In this document: piece after piece, positions 56,013 through 64,000 of the stretch
How the letters are laid out: each line of letters starts with the position of its first letter
Position numbering within the stretch: the stretch's first letter is position 1
DNA from: Paraphoma chrysanthemicola
Lineage: Eukaryota > Ascomycota > Dothideomycetes > Pleosporales > Phaeosphaeriaceae
Length of the DNA: 64,000 nt
Direction of reading: 5' to 3'
NCBI GenBank assembly: GCA_020744225.1
Contig: JAGMWG010000017.1
Location: forward strand, 1 to 64,000
Position numbers and translations under genes: made by a program
The notes under the pieces: model-generated
Database searches by the model: none
Told to the model about the DNA's origin: nothing
Seen by the model: the letters and a program-made list of their open reading frames with translations, nothing else

Positions 56013-56183
56013 CTGGTGTGCGATATGCAGGCTGCATCCTTCGAGGCTGTGGAAAACTTGCACAGCCGCAACGCTCAGCCACTTGTGGGATTTCAGCTGC
56101 AATGTCACTACGACCCACCTCACCCCAGCGCCTCGGACACTTTACTTTGCGATTCTTTCTTCTCAGGATAATCAAAGCCAGAA

Positions 56184-57434
56184 ATGGCTTCTTCCGTCTC
56201 CGTCGCAAAATCTCCAGCACCGTCAAGTGACCCGTCTGGCATCGACAATGTCAGCGGCTTTTATGGACCCGGCGCATGGGCTGCCTGGCTTCTCACACTT
56301 CTGACTTCCTGGATTGTTCTCCTCGTCGAGAGTCACACGCATAACTGGTATTTCATCACGTACTTGCTTTACATCAATTGGGCGGCCATCGATATGCTAG
56401 GCCAGATGCGCAGGTTCCAGGACGCTCAATCCCCAACAGAACAGCTTCAAATGTTCGGGCCTCTCTCTGCATGTCTTGCAGTCGTCTCGTGGGGTGTCTT
56501 GCATGCGACATCGCAGATAGCGTACACGGTCTTCAGACCTAGTACGGCATTTCGCATCCGGGGGAGAACCCCGATGTGGAGTTCGTATAACGTGCGCACG
56601 GCCTTGCTATTGTCCATGGGGACGATCTTGCCCTTCCTTGCTGGATGCATCGCCTTCATCACCCTTCACAACTTTTATTCCTCTGATCTCGCAGCATCCA
56701 CAATAACGACTCAGGAACTCACCGGCCGCCAACATCAAATACCCGCGTTATACTGGCACAGCATTCCCATAACAGCCCTCCCAGGCCAAACTATCACCGA
56801 CGCAGTCTTACTAACGGAGGTGTTTGGTACAAGTGTGATTGCAGCCACCGGGCTCATGTTTGGATGGATTGATTTCTCAACCTCGAAATCCTCCAATGTT
56901 CTTCGTCGATTGCAAACCTTTGCAACGAGACTTTACGCCATCGCCATCATCGCGCCAACTACCGGTTTATCGGTGTCTCACGTTCTCTCGTTCTTCATGC
57001 CTGGCAAACATCCAGAGAATATCAGGTCCATCTTCATGCCATGGGCGCCACAACCACTCTCAGATCTTGACCAAGCGTTTGGACTCTTCATCGGCCTTGC
57101 CTTGGCGGCGTACGAGATTGCGCCCTTCTTCAAAAAGGTCCATCAGGCTGGGTATCGTACGACATACAAACTCACACGAGCTGCCATCGGTGCTGTCAGT
57201 AACGCTGCTCAACCTCCCACACATGGACGATGGATACTTGAACATGGCACCTATTCTTTGAGACCAGACGTAGAAGCGCAAGGTGATCGCCTGATTGTGA
57301 ATCGGCAAGACTTATCGCCTGATACCGACGACCAGATCGATTTGTTGCGAAGACAAATGATAAGGCCATCACCTGACCAGGATCGCGCAGTATTTCGTAT
57401 AGATCTGCCAGACTGTGAGAGCGAGGCAGAGTAG
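56184..57434 (+). CDS. Multi-pass membrane protein, unknown function
   Basis: Single-exon model of 416 residues starting MASSVSVAKS. About seven hydrophobic segments lie between residues 25 and 320 (first GAWAAWLLTLLTSWIVLLVE), followed by a soluble, acidic C-terminal tail of about 85 residues. The GFYGPGAWAAW start is typical of fungal-only membrane proteins of unknown role. It begins 171 bp after the preceding gene on the same strand, so the two could be co-expressed, but fungi rarely use operons. No transporter or receptor motif is recognised. Confidence 0.78.
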   Translation: MASSVSVAKSPAPSSDPSGIDNVSGFYGPGAWAAWLLTLLTSWIVLLVESHTHNWYFITYLLYINWAAIDMLGQMRRFQDAQSPTEQLQMFGPLSACLAVVSWGVLHATSQIAYTVFRPSTAFRIRGRTPMWSSYNVRTALLLSMGTILPFLAGCIAFITLHNFYSSDLAASTITTQELTGRQHQIPALYWHSIPITALPGQTITDAVLLTEVFGTSVIAATGLMFGWIDFSTSKSSNVLRRLQTFATRLYAIAIIAPTTGLSVSHVLSFFMPGKHPENIRSIFMPWAPQPLSDLDQAFGLFIGLALAAYEIAPFFKKVHQAGYRTTYKLTRAAIGAVSNAAQPPTHGRWILEHGTYSLRPDVEAQGDRLIVNRQDLSPDTDDQIDLLRRQMIRPSPDQDRAVFRIDLPDCESEAE

Positions 57435-58063
57435 GCGTTACGACATGCTTTCCTAGCCGGATCCAGCTAAAGCTGGCTTGCGCCACGATTTGGGGAAAAC
57501 CCTACGGCATCATGTTGGTCTCTATGCAAAGCCACATTGATCCATGCACCATGATCTCACTCGCTCAAGTACATGGAAGCGTGAATTGATGATTCAACAA
57601 GCATTTTTCGAATCGAGTTGTCTATAACATGTGTCGCGGAGAATGGCAACTACACGCAACGTAAGCGACGTTGAGCATTTATCAGAAGACTTCAATATTC
57701 CATCTCCCTGCATCATTATTCTTCTTGAATGATGTCGTGAAGGACATGACAATACCACTTCTTTTCGACTTGAATAATAAAATTCTACAACATTTCTCTT
57801 TTGAGTTGTTGGCGCGTTTATACTTCGAGAGTAATAAGGTTGTTTAATTAGGTATGCCTTTGTTCAAAACGGCGTCACATTCTCCATCACTTCACGCCAG
57901 CATTTTATAATCCCAAAGGTACGGAGGCCAAGTAGGGAAACGACACAAGACTCACGACATATAGTTGCATAGTTTTCGGCCCAGTAACAAATTCTTGCCT
58001 AATGAATCGAACAGATGAATGACACTCTATTTCCACAAGTGGTGGCTCCAATTGGTCACCTTA
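57435..58063. other. Intergenic between convergent genes
   Basis: These 629 bp are moderately AT-rich with no frame of note. Confidence 0.5.
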
Positions 58064-59259
58064 TCACCACATCCCTAAAGGAGGAAGATTACGAGCCGCA
58101 AGCTCCTTATCCACTGCATCTGTGGCATGCTTCCAAAGGCCCTTCACCTGACGTTCGTCCTTCGCAACAGGATTTGGGACCCCAATATTGCCTCCAGGCA
58201 GTATGAACTTTCCTTTATATCTCTCGGAATCTCGTCTGACTTCTTTTGCCGTTACCGCAAACAGCGGTGTCGCAGCACCCTGATCCGGCTTCAGAAAAGC
58301 GAGGCGTGCCACGGGTCCCAGCAGAGATGGGATATTCCTTAAAACCGCTTCGGTAGCAGTCTCGCCTGGATGTACAGCCATGGAAAGAATGGGTGTATTT
58401 TGCTCATCCAGTCGGCGCTGGAGCTCCTCCGCAAGGATAACGGTTGCGGCTTTTGAGATGGCGAAGCGAATCATGTTGAATGAAAAGAGAAACCTTGCAA
58501 GATAACGCCAATGCCAGGGGTAGTACGTGACTGGAGTTGAAAGGCCTGAAGGTGAGTCCAATTCGAACTTGAAGTCCGCGGGTAACATGGAAATTTGGGC
58601 CGTTGAGCTGAGGCTAATGATCCTGACGTCGGCACCATCGTACAGCAGTGCATTTTGTAGTAGAGGCAAAAGACGATTTATGAAGACAAAGGGTCCGATG
58701 AAGCTAAAACTATCAACAATGCGAATGTTATGTTCTTGATAAGACTCACCCCATCGTCATGTGCGGCTCCCATCCCGGGCCTACAGGATCGATGTCCGGC
58801 GGTGTTACTGCAGCATTGTGGACTATGTATATGTAAGCAGTGGTGGTGCAGCAATTGGCATTGCCCCATATCAAGATTGCAAACATACTCAAGATGTCTA
58901 CCTTCTTTTCCCTCCGTCCCAACTCACTGGCAACGTCCGTAATGCTCTGAAGATCCGTGAAGTCCAGCACCAGGGAATTGATATCTTCTTGTTTTATTTC
59001 TGGATTGGTTACTCGAATTTGCTGTTGGGTTTTCTGAGCTTTTGCTTCGGAGCGTGTTGTAAAGTAAACCTTGGCCCCTCGTAGGGCAAGAAGCCTGACT
59101 ATGGCTTCACCAATCCCGCTACTATGAGTTGTGTTGTGTCAGTGCCTGTTCATACATGTAGGAGCAGACCTTTTCTCAAACATACTTCCCACCCGTCACG
59201 ACTGCAACTTTGCCGTCGAGGGCGGGCATATCCTGGAGTGGATCCCAATGTTTCGACAT
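58064..59259 (-). CDS. Short-chain dehydrogenase/reductase with Phe at the catalytic Tyr position
   Basis: Model: exons 59259-59186, 59121-58889, 58822-58750 and 58709-58064, 341 residues. NAD(P)-binding motif TGGNSGIG (22-29), assembled across an exon junction. Asp motif LDFTDLQS and HNAA (the usual NNAG position). Catalytic Ser lies in IISLSST (159-162). The YxxxK motif reads F209-A-I-S-K213, so Tyr is replaced by Phe (codon TTC, one base from TAC). Without that Tyr, canonical hydride-transfer chemistry should be impaired, so the protein may be inactive, use another base or have a binding role. Otherwise it resembles retinol-dehydrogenase-like fungal SDRs. Confidence 0.9.
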
Positions 59260-61325
59260 GATGATTTAATCAGATATGGTGATAATCCCGGGAGATTGGC
59301 TCGAAAAGTAACAAGATTGCATGCAGGCTCTTGTTCAGTATAAGATTTGAAGGGCGAGGGCGACTGCCGTAACACAAACGCAACGAGATCTTGCACGCGA
59401 CTGGAGTCTAGGATCCGTATTCTGGATGATCAGCAACGGAAGGCACCATAATATGAGAAAATGGGGAGATCAAGAATAAACGGCCATCTGTTTATGGGTG
59501 TGGTACATCCCGCGGAGGTGTGGCGGAGTTGCGACTTGACTAGCGGAGTTTGGACGGATGAAGCGACAGCATACGTGGTGCGATGGTGCAACCTGGAACG
59601 GGGGTCTAAGAGGCTCTCGGGCGCGAACACTCAGGAGATATCTTTGAAGCGGCAAACAATATCTCATAGTAACACTAATAATCTCATAATGTCATGGGGT
59701 TATCCCGGCCGCGCATCTCGACACACAACCAAGTCAACAGTTGAAGACAAAGTGGTGAATTTCGATTTTGGCTTCCAAGACTTGAAGCATAATTCGTTCC
59801 GCTGACGCCTTAAATCAGACAATCACTTGCATCCGACCCTGCCCGTCCGCGGTTCGTCAGATTGCGTGGATTCACAGAAGGCGACAGCTCACTTGATCTG
59901 ACGGTTGAACATCGAATAAGGAGGCAGGAGGCAGGAGGCACATGTTAGGTGATGGTTTCTTTTGAATGGAATTAGCTGACTATGACTATATCTTGCAGTA
60001 TAATGCGGAGTTTCCGGCGACAGTAGTCAAATGCTTAGAACAGGGTCCGCAAGAGGATGATCACCAAATGCATGCTAAGAGAGATTGAAATTTGGAAGAG
60101 AACATCATAGCGCATCATGTTTCCAGAAGCATTGCAAGGTTCAGGTATTGCATGTCATGATCACATAGGGGTGGTAATTGGTTACAAACCGCCTAGCGGA
60201 GTTTCTTAACTTAACTCTACGCTAGCGGACTTTCTGACCTAACCCACGCCGCAAAACCTCTATCGGACGAACAACGCCTCCTCTTACTCGCCCTCCCAAA
60301 TCCGTGCCTTTATGGAAACAAATCTACTGGGCGACACCAATAGCATACGTACCTTTCTGGGCACCGCCGATACACCAGAAACGGCGTGTATGACCGTTAA
60401 AGTCATCCTCGAAGTCTCAGCAAACGCTCGCAGTATTAATACCTCAAATTCATTGACACCAATTGTTTCTACCCTGCAGCCAAGGTAGACACCAACCTTC
60501 GAAGAATTGGTCATATGCTGGTGACATTTCCTTGACCACCACCTGGTCTCGAGAAGGCTCCAAATCCGATCACGTCCATCGCACATCGCAACTATCTCTT
60601 CGTCTTTGTCTTGCGATAGAGGACCATGACCATAAACATCTCTTGTTTCTGACTAGACGTCGCGATGCGCTATGGCCAGATGCAACGTTCTCGCTCACCA
60701 CGGGCTTTCCTCGAGAACGATGCGGCTGTGACGGGTGCCAGCTGCGAGGCAATAGAATAATGACAGTAGCATCCTTTCGATAGTACACTCAGCTACAAAG
60801 TGCACAGCCTAATCAAATCAGCTCTTCATCAAGTACTCACCACTGGCGAGTAACTCGACGAAGATAGAATGTCCTGCTGTCTAACTTCCAGGCCGCCGGC
60901 GGGACCACATCGACGTGCAGGGTGCAATACTCGACTACAGCAGGCCATTCTCAAATACTACCGAAAGCACTCCATAAGGTCACAACTTAATGTGGCTAAC
61001 TTTCGCTCGGGTGGTGTTTGAAAAGAAGAGGTCGCCGATTGAAGGGCGTTCCTGATGGCTCGCCAAGGCCGGGCACGTGCGCGTGACTCAGCATCGACCT
61101 ACTTGGCTGAATCCCAGGACCACGCATCGCTGTCAGGAACGGATGAGGAGTAAGTGTACGGAAATTTGTTGGTCTGTTCTTTGTCTATGCCCATGTTGAA
61201 ATAAGGAAATGGGTATCATCGTTGAGTGACCTCCATAACGCCAAATGATAATGCAGCCGGCCGCGTTGTTGAAGCGAGCCTAGACATTACGCCTCTGTCC
61301 ATGTTTTCCCTGAGCTGAATGAGGT
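59260..61325. other. 2-kb gene-poor stretch
   Basis: No gene is supported. The word TAGCGGAGTTT or TAGCGGACTTT occurs near 59541, 60194 and 60222. A 7-bp unit GGAGGCA is repeated three times near 59922-59940. Frames at 59461-59805, 60284-60586 and 60463-60783 overlap each other's strands and have no motifs. A 31-codon frame begins at 61055. Confidence 0.4.
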
Positions 61326-62259
61326 CTACACCTTCTTCTCAGCCCCATATCCGCCCTTGCCATCCAAGTTCTCATATGTCTTTCCTTCGCCTTTGCCATT
61401 CCTAGGCCCTCTTTCATCGAGATCTTCTTGCAGCCACTTCAGCACCAGCTCTCCAAGTTGACTGTTGCCTGTGTATAGTCTTTCTGACTGCTCCGCCCTG
61501 ACATCCATCTCTTCGACACTGCCCCACTTCTTGACCTTGCCTAGGCTCATATGTACCAGATGTGTTGGCCATGTCGCGAGGTTGTCCAAGATGTGTGTTG
61601 CGTATACGATCGTGCAAGGCCGCGTCTCAGTCTCCCTCTTCAGGAAGTTGAGGAAGTTGCTACGGGACAAAAGATCCAGATCTACGGTGATCTCGTCCAG
61701 CAGCAGAATGGTCCACGGACGCAAAAGACCCATCGCAAGTTGCACTCGCCTTCGCTCGCCGTCTGAGACTGCGTGCATGCGCCAGCTCAGGTCTATGTCC
61801 AATATGCGCACCAAGTTGTCGCGTCGTTCGGTGTAGTAGTCGCCGCCAACAGAGGCAAGAAGCGTAGGAACATCGATGTCGGTACGCACGATGGGGTTGA
61901 GCACCCATTCCAATCCGAGGTACGTCACGCCCTCCAGTCCCATTTTGAACGGGTCGACTCCAGCAATGGAGACGGATCCCGCAGGGGCCATACGTTTGCC
62001 GGAGAGCAGACGCAGGAGCGTGGTCTTTCCAGCGCCATTGGCTGCAACATTAGCAAGGATTCGAAATAATACTTTGGCAAAACACACCTCCAATGAGTAG
62101 CGTTCGGCTCCCAGGTGGCAGGTCCAGGAAAACTTCTTTCAGTCCGCTAGAGCCATCGGGAAATTTGTAGCTAAGATTCTTGACGTCAATGGACGGGGCG
62201 ACCTCTTTGTTCACTGCTTGCGCTGTCATGGTGCTGTCCAGAAGATCGTGGGGGCTCAT
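61326..62259 (-). CDS. caf16: ABC-type ATPase, Caf16 family
   Basis: Model: exons 62259-62088 and 62041-61326 (46-nt intron), 295 residues. Walker [10 protein letters not shown] (57-65) is assembled across the junction. The signature loop is [10 protein letters not shown] (149-158), the non-canonical form typical of Caf16-like soluble ABC proteins. Walker B is LLLDE (D173, E174), followed by [11 protein letters not shown] and the switch His in ATHILDN. There is no membrane domain. In yeast Caf16 associates with the CCR4-NOT/Srb complex; orthologues occur across fungi and plants. A later in-frame Met (residue 11) is an alternative start. The C-terminal 25 residues are Gly/Lys-rich and poorly conserved. 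Confidence 0.95.
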
Positions 62260-62813
62260 TGTCGGCCCAAGAGTGGTAGACTACATATTTATACGACGCG
62301 ATGTGGAGTCACTCTGGTGGGCTGAGGCTGGAAATGTGTGACGGCATCATCCAAACTAGGCCTAGACAGGAAGGCGTCATTGCGCAAGCCGGCACTTTCA
62401 TCGTGAACATTTGAGTCGCTAGCAACAACGTCTACCACAAAGCCGCCGCATTAGCTGCGACTTTGCACCGTCGCATGTCTTTTTGCGAAAGGGCCTGCTC
62501 TTATTGGGCAACATATGTCCCTATGTCACGCGGTGGAGCGAGCATGTCGCGCTCTGACAAACATCCATCTCACATCGAATCCATCGCAATGTGTACATGT
62601 AGGTGAGGCACTAACCAGTAGCCCGCATATTGCGATGATCCTTTTGACATTCTTAATGTCAACGTCTGATGGCATGCTGCTGTGGCCCAAATTACATGCG
62701 CACGATGCGCAGCCACACTGCGATCACATGGCCAAGGGACCGGTCACTTCAGCCTTCTTTAGAAACCTCTCCGGCTTAAGAAAGCTTTAGGCTCTTCAAA
62801 CCCTCCCCAGATC
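62260..62813. other. Divergent intergenic region caf16 / HET gene
   Basis: These 554 bp show no gene and hold both promoters. Confidence 0.45.
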
Positions 62814-64000
62814 ATGCAGTGCCACTCATATCCCGTGCAAACGAGTCAATTTTCTTGCAAAGTCTCGACAAGCCCACATGTTTCCACTTCAGCCTTCCTC
62901 GATCAGCCTTGTTCAACGACCCAGGCAAGTTTAGGCCCCCAGCTTTCGAGACAGGCCGGTCTGGCGCCTTCCTTCCAAAATCACCCTCTCGATCGTACCA
63001 AACCATCGATCCGACTCCTGAGCATCTTGCCAGACCTGGCAACTGGGGGTTTGATTCAATGCAAGCTGTGGCATGATGAGGTGACTGCTCAGTGTGACTG
63101 TCTCTCCTACGTTTGGGGATCAGACAATCACGAAGCGATTTCTCAGAATCAGAAGCATATTCTAGTCAACGGGGCCAAGTTTCGGGTGCGGCACAACCTC
63201 TATGGATTTATGATGGTAGCGCGGACGAAATATGCCGCACCGCAGCACACATTCTGGATAGATGCCATTTGCATTGATCAAAATTCAGTTGCTGAGAGAA
63301 ACCATCAAGTCGCTCAGATGGGCTCGATCTATTCAAATGCCCGAGAGGTGATAGCCTGGCTTGGGTATAGCCCACGCATCGAACGTGCACTCAAATACTG
63401 TCTCTATTTTGCAAGACGCAACCCCCAAAGTCAGCTAGAAGCGTGGGAGATCTGGAACGATAGGTTTTCGCTCATGGAAGAATGGACAGAGCTACAGGAG
63501 CATGCGTACTGGAGACGAGCTTGGATTACACAGGAGATCGTGTCCGCTCGCAGATTCAAGCTTCTGATCAATCACTTCGAGGTAGAGCCAGTGCGGTTTT
63601 CGGCGATCGGGATTCTCCTCCCCAATATCACCCTGGGCAAGCTCTTCAACACCTACTTGGAAGTCCTTTGTGGGAAGAGAAGTATAACAAACCTGAGCCT
63701 TCTAGACCTTCTCAATGAGGTGCCGGGGAGAGAGAGCCAGATTCCGCGCGACCGCATATACTCACTGCTTTCGATAGCTTCTGATGCGGCCACTATCCCA
63801 ATTGACTACGCAAGCTCGGACAGCTCACTATTTCTGAGCCTGCTCAGCATACACAGAAAGAATATCTGCTTCTGCTTATGGATTTATCTTGCAACTACGA
63901 TGGAACTTCAAAAGCTGTCTGGTGTACAAGTCGAACTACGCGTCGAATCGCACAAGCTTGTGTTCAAAGCTCTTGCAAGGCCTATCGCCATTGTCCACTC
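62814..64000 (+). CDS. HET-domain protein 4, truncated by the window end
   Basis: An open frame from ATG 62814 runs 395 codons to the window edge without a stop, so the C-terminus is not seen. Pre-core segment SIRLLSILPDLATGGLIQC, then the HET core: CDCLSYVWG (94-102), FWIDAICIDQN (147-157), QVAQMGSIYSNAREVIAWLG, WRRAWITQEIV, and later RDRIYSLLSIAS and IDYASS. This layout (CLSYVWG, then DAICIDQ, then the RDRIYSLL block) belongs to the HET-6/HET-E-like branch and differs from the three HET genes at the left. Role: non-self recognition and cell death by family. A short intron further downstream cannot be excluded. Confidence 0.92.
   Translation, partial: MQCHSYPVQTSQFSCKVSTSPHVSTSAFLDQPCSTTQASLGPQLSRQAGLAPSFQNHPLDRTKPSIRLLSILPDLATGGLIQCKLWHDEVTAQCDCLSYVWGSDNHEAISQNQKHILVNGAKFRVRHNLYGFMMVARTKYAAPQHTFWIDAICIDQNSVAERNHQVAQMGSIYSNAREVIAWLGYSPRIERALKYCLYFARRNPQSQLEAWEIWNDRFSLMEEWTELQEHAYWRRAWITQEIVSARRFKLLINHFEVEPVRFSAIGILLPNITLGKLFNTYLEVLCGKRSITNLSLLDLLNEVPGRESQIPRDRIYSLLSIASDAATIPIDYASSDSSLFLSLLSIHRKNICFCLWIYLATTMELQKLSGVQVELRVESHKLVFKALARPIAIVH

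Noticed and set aside
60284..60783. Overlapping frames of about 100 codons on both strands
   Set aside because: No domain, mutually exclusive strands, and neighbouring sequence full of stops; possibly decayed but not assignable.

Overview
The window is nuclear DNA of a filamentous ascomycete (Pezizomycotina, most likely a dothideomycete). The evidence is short introns (46-191 nt) with GTAAGT-type donors, several heterokaryon-incompatibility (HET) genes, fungal-only secondary-metabolism enzymes, and a TA-rich gene-less block typical of repeat-induced point mutation (RIP). The class-level guess is inference. Most genes below are spliced models that I derived by joining reading frames at splice sites; exon coordinates are in each entry.

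Accessory part, 1-24 kb. Positions 231-4802 (minus) encode a 1523-residue protein that appears to join OrsD-type zinc fingers, a tyrosine-recombinase-like domain and a RecQ-type helicase. A divergently transcribed partner gene (5166-6497, with an in-frame extension to 6782) shares its promoter region, which holds a perfect 11-7-11 inverted repeat. I read this as a two-gene mobile or telomere-associated module, and it is the best candidate here for an undescribed system. It is followed by a RIP-degraded block (about 7.29-10.84 kb) and an 11-unit, 22-bp minisatellite (10849-11090). Then come three HET genes (11.5-13.6, 15.5-17.8 and 18.7-21.2 kb), a broken nucleoside-phosphorylase-domain gene, a short RIP-like island, a 90-bp inverted-repeat element and a GFA-family gene.

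Middle part, 24-45 kb. A class I terpene synthase and a convergent SAM methyltransferase form a minimal metabolite pair. Next are a mitochondrial-carrier-like gene, a membrane protein, an unknown gene, and the housekeeping genes vps23 (ESCRT-I), nfs1 (cysteine desulfurase) and an rvs167-type BAR-SH3 gene. A DsbA/FrnE-like gene, a 14-exon Baeyer-Villiger-type monooxygenase and a bZIP/DUF3425 regulator follow.

Right part, 45-64 kb. This holds a secreted CAP/PR-1 protein, the Mediator kinase ssn3, an MFS transporter, rib1 (GTP cyclohydrolase II), two adjacent multi-pass membrane proteins, an SDR whose usual catalytic Tyr reads as Phe, the caf16-type ABC ATPase, and a fourth HET gene running off the right end. 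Conserved genes are thus interleaved with lineage-specific islands. No rRNA gene, tRNA gene or CRISPR array was found.
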